The notes beneath the pieces are model-generated. The model saw only the letters and a list, made by a program, of their open reading frames with translations, was not told the DNA's origin and ran no database searches. Shown piece after piece: positions 35,645-44,158 of a DNA stretch of 64,000 nucleotides. Within the stretch, counting starts at the first letter, position 1; every line of letters starts with the position of its first letter. Origin of the DNA: JANXQZ01 sp038225555 (lineage in GTDB: Bacteria > Acidobacteriota > Terriglobia > Bryobacterales > Bryobacteraceae); the NCBI GenBank assembly GCA_038225555.1, contig JBBRRB010000026.1:1-64000 (forward strand), given 5' to 3'. The translations under genes and the position numbers were made by a program.

Positions 35645-35996
35645 GTTTCCCCATCTTAACATCGTGCTTCTGAGTGGCATAACCAACAATGGCCCCCACC
35701 AGACTGCCCGGCAGCATGATCGCGAAGTAATAATGGTTGCCGTTCTCAGTACCCATTCGGGCGATCAGAAACGCGAGGAAAGTGCCCACCGCGAGTCCGA
35801 ACAAAATCCCTAGCGGCAGCGAATTCACCTTCTTGGCAAAATACCCGATGCACACTCCCGCGATCACACCCTTGAATGTGGATCCGATCACGATTCCGAT
35901 AATCCCGGCGCGCACCTCCGGCGTAAACCAAGCGGTTAGCCCATCAAATATGCCCAAAATGCCGCCCAGGATCAACCCGTATACTGGCTTATTCAT
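35622..35996 (-). CDS. Small multi-span membrane protein, end overlaps tRNA-Val
   Basis: I choose ATG 35996, seven bases after GGGAGG, giving 124 residues. It has three or four hydrophobic segments with Gly-rich faces (GLILGGILGIFDGLTAWF, GIIGIVIGSTFKGVIAGVCI, LPLGILFGLAVGTFLAFLIA, AIMLPGSLVGAIVGYA). I recognise no family by name. The last codons (RAVSSVG and the TAG) are the acceptor stem and D-arm of the tRNA, so mRNA and tRNA share 23 bp. Confidence 0.75.
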   Translation of the reverse strand: MNKPVYGLILGGILGIFDGLTAWFTPEVRAGIIGIVIGSTFKGVIAGVCIGYFAKKVNSLPLGILFGLAVGTFLAFLIARMGTENGNHYYFAIMLPGSLVGAIVGYATQKHDVKMGKRAVSSVG

Positions 35997-36045
35997 GCTT
36001 GTGCCTCCCTGCACACTCTTCTATTCAACGTTTCGCGAAATTCCT

Positions 36046-36939
36046 TTAACGGCGGATCGCAAAAAATATTCCGGTGCGCACCAAAATGTAGGTCAAGAGC
36101 AGGGCCGACAAAGTCTTATGATGCGCGATCCAGCGCGCGGCACGTTCGGCGAGTGACTCCTCGTAGGCACTGATTGGCTGTCCATCCAAGAACCGGGCGA
36201 TGTCCGCCGAGACCTCCGGTACGCTCGCGTAACGCAGGCCGGGATCCGAGTTCGCGGCCTTGGTGGCGATGGCTCGCAACGCCTTCGGCACGTTCGAGCC
36301 CGGCATGAGGAAGTTGAGAATCCTGCCCAGAGCATAAATGTCCGACCGCGCCTCGAACGTTCCCCGGATCTGCTCGGGCGCCATGTAACCACGCGTTCCA
36401 GCGATGGAAAGTCCGCCAGGTTCGGCTTCATACCGCGCGATTCCCCAATCGAGGACCAGCACTTCGCCAAACTCGCCGACCATAATGTTTTCCGGTTTTA
36501 AATCGCAATGGACTACATGCTGCACATGTGCAAACGCGACAGGCTCGCAGATCCTCGTGAACACCCTCAAGAGGTCGGAGCGCGCCGCAGAAGCCGCATA
36601 TCGATCGAGGCGCGTGCCTTTCACAAATTTCATGGCACAGTAAAATCTTCCATCAGCAAGAGTTCCCGCATCGTGTATCGGAACGATGCCCGGGTGTTCG
36701 AGCGCGGCCAGGATCTTGGCCTCCATCAACATGCGAGCGGTGGCGAATTCATCTGTCTCAGCCGAATCCAACACCTTCAGCGCCACCACCCGGTCGAGGT
36801 GCGAGTCGCGCACCAGATAGACGGCACCCATGCCGCCTCTCCCAATCTCCTCGATCAGTTCGTACTTGGTGCCAGTGAGATCCGGCGTGTCGATCATCTT
36901 GCTGAGATGGCCGACGACGTCGTCAGGAAGCCATTCCAT
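36046..36939 (-). CDS. Membrane-anchored serine/threonine protein kinase (non-RD type)
   Basis: The 297-residue product holds a Hanks-type kinase domain at about 26-265: Gly loop GRGGMGAVYLV, the ATP Lys in VALKVLD, a catalytic loop reading HCDLKPEN instead of HRDLKPEN, DWG instead of DFG, and GYMAPEQIRG at the P+1 loop. With Cys for Arg before the catalytic Asp it is a non-RD kinase, so it probably does not depend on activation-loop phosphorylation. The C-terminus has one membrane helix (about 275-293) and no extracellular sensor. It starts directly after the stop of the sigma factor gene and is cotranscribed with it. Confidence 0.9.
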   Translation of the reverse strand: MEWLPDDVVGHLSKMIDTPDLTGTKYELIEEIGRGGMGAVYLVRDSHLDRVVALKVLDSAETDEFATARMLMEAKILAALEHPGIVPIHDAGTLADGRFYCAMKFVKGTRLDRYAASAARSDLLRVFTRICEPVAFAHVQHVVHCDLKPENIMVGEFGEVLVLDWGIARYEAEPGGLSIAGTRGYMAPEQIRGTFEARSDIYALGRILNFLMPGSNVPKALRAIATKAANSDPGLRYASVPEVSADIARFLDGQPISAYEESLAERAARWIAHHKTLSALLLTYILVRTGIFFAIRR

Positions 36940-37653
36940 CTAGATTTCGATGCCGAGAATCGCGCGCACCTCGGCCCGGTACTCGCGGTCGGTAGCGGTC
37001 AACTCGCGGAGCTTGCCCAGTACGGCCTTGCGAAAATCGCGACGCATGGCGGAGAGGTAGTTGGTTACCGTAGCCGACGATAAAGAAAATTCGTCCGCAA
37101 GCTGGGCGTATGTCGGCCTTGTTTCGCTGTCACCCAAATCGTAGCGTTCGAAGATACGGAAAGGTAAACTTTCGCTTCGGATGTCACCCACGGCCAGCGC
37201 GAAAACGCTACGCACCCACTCGCGATGAAAGAAAAGCTCGATCGATTCATCCGATGGGAGATCGCCGTCAAGCTGCATCGGCGGGAATTCACCGCCTCGC
37301 TTGAGTCGGCTCCGATGCTTGCGGTCATTCAGCACATGGCCATCGGCGCACAGGCGCAAATACGTGCGGAAACTGCTCCTGGACGGATCATAGTTGGCGA
37401 AAGTGCCGGACTCCAAGGCTCGCGCGAAAATCGATTGGGTCAGGTCTTTCGCGTCTTCGTTCGATTCCCGCCAACGCATCCGCAGGTACGTATAAACTGG
37501 CTTCCAGTATGCGGCAATGATGGCGTCATACGATCTGCGGCGCACGCCGGGTTGGGGGTCTCGGATGCCGACGACCGCCGAGTAGCGCGTTTCCGGAAAT
37601 CGGCTCAGCAGTCCTCCCATGTCTGTATCGCTGGTCCGCTGAAGTCTCGACAT
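36940..37653 (-). CDS. ECF-type RNA polymerase sigma factor linked to a Ser/Thr kinase
   Basis: I start at ATG 37653 because GGGAG lies seven bases before it, giving 237 residues. Region 2 is visible as IIAAYWKPVYTYLRMRW and DAKDLTQSIFARALE, region 4 as YAQLADEFSLSSATVTNYLS. Sigma factors beside protein kinase genes form known ECF groups in Planctomycetes and Acidobacteria, and kinase-controlled ECF activity has been shown in other bacteria. No anti-sigma gene is near, so control through the kinase at 36046 is a reasonable inference. Confidence 0.85.
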   Translation of the reverse strand: MSRLQRTSDTDMGGLLSRFPETRYSAVVGIRDPQPGVRRRSYDAIIAAYWKPVYTYLRMRWRESNEDAKDLTQSIFARALESGTFANYDPSRSSFRTYLRLCADGHVLNDRKHRSRLKRGGEFPPMQLDGDLPSDESIELFFHREWVRSVFALAVGDIRSESLPFRIFERYDLGDSETRPTYAQLADEFSLSSATVTNYLSAMRRDFRKAVLGKLRELTATDREYRAEVRAILGIEI

Positions 37654-37701
37654 TGTCACACTCCCGAGTATGAAACATAGGTACGCTTGTAGTTGAGTCG
37701 C

Positions 37702-38958
37702 ATGACACATGATTCGCTAGGAGCGACGCCCCGACAGGATGAAACCCAGTCCCCCTTGATTCCGGACCCAGGAATTCCAGGGAGGGCCAGTCGCCATAAT
37801 CCGGCTTTAGACGGGATGCGCGGCGTGGCAATCTTGTTGGTGTTGTTGTTCCATGGTTTCCTGTCGGTCGCATGGAAAATCCCCTCAAACGTCTCTTTCG
37901 CAATGTGGCCGAACATTGGGTGGTTGGGTGTTGATATCTTCTTCGTGCTCTCGGGGTTCCTGATCACCGGAATTTTGCTCGATACTCGGAATTCGCCTAG
38001 GCACTTCCGCAATTTTTACGCCCGTCGGTTTCTGCGAATCATTCCGGTATACTACCTCTTTTTAGCCGTCATTTTCTTGGTCCTGCCGCTGTTTGGCATG
38101 TTCAACACCGAAGGGCTCAAGGTCATCCAGCACCGCCAAGCTTGGCTTTGGACGCACTTGACCAACATCGGCTTCGTTTACTACCACAAGGTGTGGGTGC
38201 AGGCGGACTGGCTAGACCTAAATCACCTTTGGTCCCTGGCGATTGAGGAGCAGTTCTACGTACTCTGGCCGTTATTGGTTTACTTCCTAAACCGACGGTG
38301 GTTAAAGGTAACATGTCTCGCTTTCATAGTTCTGTCGACTGCGTTGCGCTTCACTCTTTGGCAAATGGGGCAACCCGTCGGCGCGCTTTATTTCCCGACT
38401 CCTTGCCGGCTCGATGGGTTAGCGATGGGATCCCTGGTGGCCGTGCTTGTTCGTGAAAAAGGCGGCAGTGCGGCACTGATCGCTCCAGCCCGCGTGCTCT
38501 GTGCCATGGCATTTATACTCTTAATTAGTTTGGGACTGCTCCGGGGTGGCATCATGCTTGCCGACAAGCCGACGGTGGTCTTTGGTGTTTCGCTCGCGAG
38601 CCTGCTGACCGCCTCATTAATCGTAATAATCAACCAACCGCGACCCGGCAGGCTTTTGGTGAGAGCGCTTAACAACAGCTTCCTGCGTGCGACGGGCAAA
38701 TTCAGCTACGGGCTGTATCTGTTCCATAATCCGCTGATCGCTCCGATTCAAAAACTCATACCTTCGACTAGCATCGTCAAGGCTGTCGGCTCCGAGCTTT
38801 TCGGAAACGTGATTTTCATTGGCATCTACATCGCCGCATCATACGCGCTGGCGCTGCTCTCCTGGTACGCGTATGAACGGCACTGGCTCAAACTCAAAAC
38901 GCGTTTCGATTATCGGTCGGAAGGATCACCTAGCCGTCGGGTGCTTGGGCTGGTATAG
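37702..38958 (+). CDS. Acyltransferase 3 family membrane protein
   Basis: I use ATG 37702 (MTHDSLGATPRQ), 418 residues, instead of a TTG nine bases earlier. The protein has about ten membrane helices and the family motifs LDGMRGVAILLVLLFHGF (catalytic His), GWLGVDIFFVLSGFLITGIL and the RRFLRIIPVYYLF stretch. These enzymes O-acetylate or O-acylate sugars of surface polysaccharides or lipids, which fits the polysaccharide genes in this window, though they lie 20 kb away. The C-terminus overlaps the convergent VOC gene by 33 bp. Confidence 0.9.
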   Translation: MTHDSLGATPRQDETQSPLIPDPGIPGRASRHNPALDGMRGVAILLVLLFHGFLSVAWKIPSNVSFAMWPNIGWLGVDIFFVLSGFLITGILLDTRNSPRHFRNFYARRFLRIIPVYYLFLAVIFLVLPLFGMFNTEGLKVIQHRQAWLWTHLTNIGFVYYHKVWVQADWLDLNHLWSLAIEEQFYVLWPLLVYFLNRRWLKVTCLAFIVLSTALRFTLWQMGQPVGALYFPTPCRLDGLAMGSLVAVLVREKGGSAALIAPARVLCAMAFILLISLGLLRGGIMLADKPTVVFGVSLASLLTASLIVIINQPRPGRLLVRALNNSFLRATGKFSYGLYLFHNPLIAPIQKLIPSTSIVKAVGSELFGNVIFIGIYIAASYALALLSWYAYERHWLKLKTRFDYRSEGSPSRRVLGLV

Positions 38959-39279
38959 CCCGATTTCGTCGCCTCCCGGCAGTTTTAGCCGCGTGACCAG
39001 TCCCCAGCCCTGATTAGTGATCTCTCCTGCAAACTCGACGCCCTTGCTCTTTAGCTTCTCGACCGTGGCGTGCACATCGTCGCACATCAGATAGAGTTCA
39101 TGATGTCCGGATCCTTCCGCAGGGTGCACGCCCATTTCGGCCGGGGGAAGAGCGAATATAAGCCATCCTCCTCCTGCGTCTACCGCCGGGAACTCTAAAA
39201 TATCTTTGAACAGCGCTCGCACTCGCTCGGCATCCCGGCTGTAAATCATCGCGTGAATTCCGCTCACGAGATTTGGCAT
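38926..39279 (-). CDS. VOC (glyoxalase/bleomycin-resistance) family protein
   Basis: The ATG at 39279 gives 117 residues. The order GIHAMIYSRDAERVRALFKD, LPPAEMGVHPAEG, HHELYLMCDDVHATVEKLKS and RLKLPGGDEIGLYQPKH is the paired beta-alpha-beta-beta-beta fold of VOC proteins, with His, Glu and similar residues at metal positions. The reaction is unknown. A longer upstream frame is antisense to tilS and is not used. The gene is divergent from tilS by 14 bp. Confidence 0.85.
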   Translation of the reverse strand: MPNLVSGIHAMIYSRDAERVRALFKDILEFPAVDAGGGWLIFALPPAEMGVHPAEGSGHHELYLMCDDVHATVEKLKSKGVEFAGEITNQGWGLVTRLKLPGGDEIGLYQPKHPTAR

Positions 39280-39293
39280 CCTGAGGATTATAC

Positions 39294-40688
39294 ATGAACC
39301 AAGTGCTGGAGACCATCGAGCGACACCGAATGTTCGGGCGTGGGATGCGGGTCGGCGTGGCGGTTTCCGGAGGTGTCGATTCCGTTTGCCTTCTCCACCT
39401 GCTCCGCGACTTGGCACCCCGTTGGAACCTGCACCTGAGCATCGTCCACATTGAACACGGCATTCGCGGCGACTCGTCGCGAGCCGATGCCGAATTCGTC
39501 CGCGATACTGCCACGCATTTCGGGATGCCTTTTCACCTTCTCGAGGCACACCTCAGAAGCAGCGTCGACAATCTCGAACAGGCTGCCCGGCGCGCTCGTC
39601 AGAGCTTCTTCGGCGCCCTGATCGGTGCCGGAACCTTGGACCGGGTCGCGACCGGGCACACCCGCTCCGATCAGGCTGAAACCGTGATGTATCGTGTCCT
39701 GCGAGGAGCGGGGCTCTCCGGACTCAGAGGCGTCCTACCCGTTACCAAGGAGGGCGTTGTGCGCCCATTGTTGGATGTGGATCGTTCAGAAATCCAGACT
39801 TGGATGCTGGAGCGGGAGATGAAATGGCGGGAAGATCAGACCAACCAGGATCCCTCATTTGCCCGCAACCGTCTGCGGCACGAAATTCTGCCGCTCTTGC
39901 GTGCAGGGTTCAATCCCCACCTGGACCGAGCGCTTGCACAAGTCGCGGAGTTGGCTCGGGATGAGGAAGATTACTGGAACGGACTGCTCCCTCCCGTCGT
40001 AAACAGAGCGGGAGCGGTTTTCTGGCTAGCTGAGAATCTGGCGGCGGCCCATCCTGCGATGGCGCGGCGAACGATCCGCAGGATCATCGAGAGCGTGAAA
40101 GGCGACCTCCGGCAAATCGACTTCTCACACGTGCAGACTATTCTCGAGATGGCCCGACCCGAATTGGGGAGCGGGCGCGTGCAACTGCCAGGACTGGACG
40201 TTTTTCGTTCGTTTGATTGGATTCGGGTCGCTCCAGCGGGTTTCGACTCGGGACGAACAAGGGACTTTTCGACTCTCGTCGACGTTCCAGGTTCCGCCAC
40301 TCTGCCTGGAGGTCGAGGTTTGTTGAGGTTGGCGTTCATGGAGTGTGGGGAACGCCAGGAGTGCCATGATAAAGTAAGGAGTGAGCTAGATTGGCAGCGA
40401 CTTTCCTTTCCCAATCCGGACGCCTTTGATCAGGGCGGTGCGGCTTCGGTTCTGCTGGAACTACGAAACTGGAGGCCAGGTGATCGATACCGGCCCGTCG
40501 GAGAATCCCGCGAACGCAATATTAAGGAGTTCTTCCAAGAGGTTCGGATTCCGCTTTGGGAAAGAAGAGATTGGCCGGTGCTTGTCTTGGATGGAAATAT
40601 TGTTTGGGCCCGGCGCTTCGGTCCCGCGGCGGAATTCGCAGCGCGAGATGAGGACTGCAGGCGTGTCGCGATACAGGAAGAGTCCTGA
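39294..40688 (+). CDS. tilS: tRNA(Ile)-lysidine synthase
   Basis: The 464-residue product has the ATP-pyrophosphatase loop SGGVDS at residues 25-30, HIEHGIRGDSSRADAEFV, and GHTRSDQAETVMYRVLRGAG (the usual HxxDDQxET), then the RPLLDVDR segment and a C-terminal domain with WRPGDRYRP and IKEFFQEVRIP. It converts the wobble C of tRNA-Ile(CAU) to lysidine and is essential. GHTRSDQ in place of GHHxDDQ is a small variation. It is followed by ftsH after 81 bp, a common bacterial pairing. Confidence 0.95.
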   Translation: MNQVLETIERHRMFGRGMRVGVAVSGGVDSVCLLHLLRDLAPRWNLHLSIVHIEHGIRGDSSRADAEFVRDTATHFGMPFHLLEAHLRSSVDNLEQAARRARQSFFGALIGAGTLDRVATGHTRSDQAETVMYRVLRGAGLSGLRGVLPVTKEGVVRPLLDVDRSEIQTWMLEREMKWREDQTNQDPSFARNRLRHEILPLLRAGFNPHLDRALAQVAELARDEEDYWNGLLPPVVNRAGAVFWLAENLAAAHPAMARRTIRRIIESVKGDLRQIDFSHVQTILEMARPELGSGRVQLPGLDVFRSFDWIRVAPAGFDSGRTRDFSTLVDVPGSATLPGGRGLLRLAFMECGERQECHDKVRSELDWQRLSFPNPDAFDQGGAASVLLELRNWRPGDRYRPVGESRERNIKEFFQEVRIPLWERRDWPVLVLDGNIVWARRFGPAAEFAARDEDCRRVAIQEES

Positions 40689-40769
40689 CATTGAATCGAT
40701 TGGCTCATCAGTGACGTCTCATCGGTGTAGGGGTATTAGCAGCCGATAAGGCAGGGGTTTGGAGAGGGC

Positions 40770-42692
40770 ATGAATTCGAATATTAAGACCGCAATATTTT
40801 GGGTTGTCATCGTGATGGTCGTGGTGCTGCTTTGGACCGTGGTTAAGCAGTCCAAATCCCGGCCTGACGCCCAATTGTCGTTCACCCAGTTGATGACCGA
40901 GGTCGATAACGAGCGAGTAAAGACGATTACCCTGACCGGGAACGACGCCCATGGGTCGTTCGCCAACGACCAGGGTGAATTTCACGCCGTCATTCCCCCA
41001 AATTATCAGCCTTTGATCGAAGGACTTCGGACTAAGAAAGTCGAAGTAAAATTCGGAAAAGAAACCGGCAGCGGCTGGGTTTCGCTCCTGATCAATGCGA
41101 TACCTTTCGTTTTACTGCTCGCTTTCTGGATTTTCATGATGCGGCAGATGCAAAGCGGCGGCAATAAGGCGCTTAGCTTTGGCAAGAGCCGCGCCCGGCT
41201 GCACTCCTCGCAACAAAAAAAGGTAACGTTCAAAGACGTAGCAGGAGTGGAGGAAGCCAAGGAAGAGTTGCAGGAGATCATCGAGTTTCTCCGTGAGCCT
41301 CAGAAATTCCAGAAGCTGGGTGGCCGCATCCCCAAAGGTGTTTTGCTGGTTGGACCTCCTGGCACAGGCAAGACCCTGTTGGCACGAGCCATCGCGGGCG
41401 AAGCCAATGTTCCGTTCTTCTCGATTTCCGGGTCGGACTTCGTGGAAATGTTCGTGGGTGTGGGCGCGAGCCGCGTGCGAGACCTGTTTGAGCAAGGTAA
41501 GAAGAATGCACCCTGCATCATCTTTATTGACGAGATCGACGCAGTGGGCCGTCATCGCGGCGCGGGTCTCGGGGGCGGACACGATGAGCGCGAGCAGACC
41601 CTAAACCAACTGCTGGTGGAGATGGACGGCTTCGAATCGAACGAAGGGGTCATCCTGGTTGCCGCCACCAATCGACCCGACGTGCTCGATCCGGCGCTGC
41701 TGCGACCGGGGCGTTTCGATCGCCGGGTAGTGGTTGGGCGCCCGGACGTGAAAGGTCGTGAGATGATCCTGCGAGTCCACTCGAAGAAGACTCCGCTGGC
41801 CGATGACGTCGATCTGTCGGTGCTGGCTCGCGGCACACCCGGGTTTGCCGGCGCAGATCTCGCGAATCTGGTAAACGAAGCCGCTCTCGTGGCAGCGCGC
41901 CAGAATCGCAAAGTCGTCACGATGTGGGATTTCGAGCTTGCAAAAGACAAGGTCATGATGGGAGTCGAGCGCAAATCGCTCATCATCAGCGACGAGGAAA
42001 AGAAGAACACTGCGTATCATGAGGCCGGCCACGCATTGGTCGCCGCGCTGATCCCCAGAGCCGATCCCCTACATAAGGTAACGATCATCCCTCGCGGCAT
42101 GGCGCTCGGGGTGACGATGCAACTGCCCGTCGACGATAAGCACTCCTACGACAAGGACTATCTTGAGGCGCAGTTGGCCATCTTGATGTCGGGCCGCATC
42201 GCCGAAGAGATCTTCATGCACCACATCACTACCGGCGCGGGCAACGATATCGAACGCGCCACCGACATGGCGCGTAAGATGGTCTGCGAGTGGGGCATGA
42301 GTGAACTTGGGCCTATGAGCTTTGGCAAGAAAGAGGAACAGATCTTTCTCGGACGCGAGATCGCGCAACATCGCGACTATAGCGAGGCCACTGCGATCCG
42401 GATCGACGAGCAGGTTCGCAAACTGGTTGAACAGGGTTACGCAACGGCCAGGAAGATCATCCAAGAGAGGTCGGAAGCTATGATCCGAATAGCAGAAGCG
42501 CTGCTCGAACGAGAAGTGCTCGATGGCGCCGAAGTGAAGCTGCTGATCGATGGTGGAACATTGCCGGTATTCACGAGCACAAAGTCCACCGGACCCACCG
42601 ATGGGTCGGAAAAGCCTCAACAAGTTATCCGCCCCGAAGGCGGTAAGGGCGTGACCGGTTTGCTTGGGGGCGAGCGGCCCCAGCCAGCTTAA
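40770..42692 (+). CDS. ftsH: ATP-dependent zinc metalloprotease FtsH
   Basis: The 640-residue protein has two N-terminal membrane helices (about 5-23 and 108-127) around a periplasmic domain, an AAA+ module with Walker A GPPGTGKT near 194-201, Walker B IIFIDEIDA, the second region of homology (ATNRPDVLDPALLRPGRFD), the pore motif FVEMFVG, and the zinc site HEAGH at 417-421. It removes damaged membrane proteins and regulates short-lived cytoplasmic ones. GGAGAG precedes the start. A hairpin follows the stop, ahead of the HAD gene. Confidence 0.97.
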   Translation: MNSNIKTAIFWVVIVMVVVLLWTVVKQSKSRPDAQLSFTQLMTEVDNERVKTITLTGNDAHGSFANDQGEFHAVIPPNYQPLIEGLRTKKVEVKFGKETGSGWVSLLINAIPFVLLLAFWIFMMRQMQSGGNKALSFGKSRARLHSSQQKKVTFKDVAGVEEAKEELQEIIEFLREPQKFQKLGGRIPKGVLLVGPPGTGKTLLARAIAGEANVPFFSISGSDFVEMFVGVGASRVRDLFEQGKKNAPCIIFIDEIDAVGRHRGAGLGGGHDEREQTLNQLLVEMDGFESNEGVILVAATNRPDVLDPALLRPGRFDRRVVVGRPDVKGREMILRVHSKKTPLADDVDLSVLARGTPGFAGADLANLVNEAALVAARQNRKVVTMWDFELAKDKVMMGVERKSLIISDEEKKNTAYHEAGHALVAALIPRADPLHKVTIIPRGMALGVTMQLPVDDKHSYDKDYLEAQLAILMSGRIAEEIFMHHITTGAGNDIERATDMARKMVCEWGMSELGPMSFGKKEEQIFLGREIAQHRDYSEATAIRIDEQVRKLVEQGYATARKIIQERSEAMIRIAEALLEREVLDGAEVKLLIDGGTLPVFTSTKSTGPTDGSEKPQQVIRPEGGKGVTGLLGGERPQPA

Positions 42693-42703
42693 CTGCACCT
42701 CTG

Positions 42704-42736
42704 TAGCGCGGCCGATTCAAGCAATCGACCGCGCTA
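42704..42736 (+). terminator. Strong hairpin between ftsH and the HAD gene
   Basis: TAGCGCGGCCGATT and AATCGACCGCGCTA form a 14-bp stem with one mismatch around a 5-base loop. It ends 10 bp before the ATG of the next gene and leaves no room for a normal ribosome-binding site. No T-run follows. It may end ftsH transcripts in part or control translation of the phosphatase. Confidence 0.65.
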
Positions 42737-42746
42737 TTCCTTCCGA

Positions 42747-43436
42747 ATGATCCCATACTTCCCTTTTTACATTTTCGACGTCGATGGCACTCTGGTAGAC
42801 TCCCAGCACGATATCTGCGGCGCAATTCAGGAAGTGCTATCGCGCACTTCGCGAAATGATGTGGAACACGTTTTCCTGCGGAAGTACATTGGCCGTCACC
42901 TGATCGACCTCTTTCAGGATCTCTTTCCCGAGTACACATCGACCCAGATCGAAGACTTGATTGTCGAGTACCGGCGCGTTTACCCGATCCGCAATCACAC
43001 CATGACGCGTCCTTACGAAGGGGTTATAGAAGCGCTAGCCTGCCTCACAGGAAAGAAATCCACAGCCACCACTAAGGGAACTCCAACCACCCGAATCGTG
43101 CTGGAACTATTCGGTCTGCTTCCCTACTTTGACCACGTGCAGGGTACCGACGGCTTTCCGGCCAAACCTGAACCGGACGTGATCTTCGCTTCGCTGAAGG
43201 GCTTGGGAGCGAGCCGCGAAGAGTGCCTGTTCGTGGGAGACTCGCCCGCCGACATGGAGGCTGGAAAGCGTGCGGGAGTGAAAACCTGCGCTGTGCTTTA
43301 TGGCTATGGGGAGAGGGAAGAAATGGCCCAATGGAAGCCCGACTACTGGATTACTGACCTGCGCCAGCTATGCGCCGCTCCGATCAGCCATGGCCGAAGT
43401 GCATCAGCCAACCGAGCCCGATCAGGGCAGCAATAA
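42747..43436 (+). CDS. HAD superfamily phosphatase, phosphoglycolate-phosphatase-like
   Basis: The 229-residue product has HAD motif I FDVDGTLVDS (residues 9-18), a helical cap, a motif II Thr in ATTKGTPT, and motif IV FVGDSPADME. This is class IA of the family, to which phosphoglycolate phosphatases and pyrophosphatases belong; the substrate is not certain. No Shine-Dalgarno sequence is visible before the ATG, which sits 10 bp behind a strong hairpin. Its last 53 bp are overlapped by a small gene on the other strand. Confidence 0.88.
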   Translation: MIPYFPFYIFDVDGTLVDSQHDICGAIQEVLSRTSRNDVEHVFLRKYIGRHLIDLFQDLFPEYTSTQIEDLIVEYRRVYPIRNHTMTRPYEGVIEALACLTGKKSTATTKGTPTTRIVLELFGLLPYFDHVQGTDGFPAKPEPDVIFASLKGLGASREECLFVGDSPADMEAGKRAGVKTCAVLYGYGEREEMAQWKPDYWITDLRQLCAAPISHGRSASANRARSGQQ

Positions 43437-43569
43437 AGTATCCGAAGCAGCGCGCCCCATAGCGAATCCGGTCGGCGTCAGTCTTCTTGGTCACCACACC
43501 CATCACGATGGAAGTGAACAGCGCGAACAGCACAGCTGCTTCAAAGTGCGACAAATTCATTTTGGGCAT
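43384..43569 (-). CDS. Small two-helix membrane protein
   Basis: The 61-residue product has two hydrophobic segments (EAAVLFALFTSIVMGVV and CFGYFIAALIGLGWLMHF) joined by a charged loop. It starts in the stop codon of the upstream membrane protein gene (TAATG), so the two are coupled. I do not recognise the family. Conservation next to the upstream gene would support it. Confidence 0.65.
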   Translation of the reverse strand: MPKMNLSHFEAAVLFALFTSIVMGVVTKKTDADRIRYGARCFGYFIAALIGLGWLMHFGHG

Positions 43570-43985
43570 TACGTCTTCTTCCTTGTTGCGATCTCGTAAG
43601 CGTCCACCATCGCCAGTATATTCAGCAAGCCTGCTCCCACCAGAAACTTGGTCCCGTAGTCGTGAACATGGCCAGCCACGTCAGGCTGCGCATATCCGAA
43701 CCAGGTAGCGAGAAGGTAGAGCAGGCCGGATGCAAGGTCGCCGATAAATCCGCCGCAGTAGATAATCGTGGTGAGGATGTCGCCAGTCTGGGGTTGAAAC
43801 ATCGCTCCGCGCATCATAAGGCCGAGCAGGAACATCGCAACTACCGAAACTAAAATCAGGCCTCCGCGTCCGTTGCGCTTTAGCAGAAAGTGCCCTGCGC
43901 CCGGGACCAGCCAGCCTAGCCCGACTGCGGGTGCCCAGTCTTTTACGGGCGGCATTGGCTCTTTAGTTTTCTGCGTGGTTGCCAT
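43569..43985 (-). CDS. Small membrane protein, DUF6677-like
   Basis: The 138-residue product has four hydrophobic segments. The first block reads AVGLGWLVPGAGHFLLKRNG and RGGLILVSVVAMFLLGLMM; such GAGHFxLKR loops are typical of TM2-like and DUF6677 membrane proteins of acidobacteria. It is the first gene of a two-gene unit with the 61-residue protein. The family name is a recollection, not a search result. Confidence 0.7.
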   Translation of the reverse strand: MATTQKTKEPMPPVKDWAPAVGLGWLVPGAGHFLLKRNGRGGLILVSVVAMFLLGLMMRGAMFQPQTGDILTTIIYCGGFIGDLASGLLYLLATWFGYAQPDVAGHVHDYGTKFLVGAGLLNILAMVDAYEIATRKKT

Positions 43986-44158
43986 GTGCTATCAGTTTAG
44001 CAAGCCCTGTCCGAGGCTGGCCCTGTAACCTCACCCTGGGCGGGAAGCGTTAACTAAGGTAAGCATTTATCGCGTGATACCATGAGAGAAAATTCGAACC
44101 GCGGCACGCCCGCTTACGTGTTTCAAGTTGTGAATCCCCGTTCGCGCGAAGGACAATT

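Noticed and set aside
39280..39549. Upstream extension of the VOC gene
   Set aside because: The longer frame would run antisense through tilS; the fold starts naturally at the ATG at 39279.
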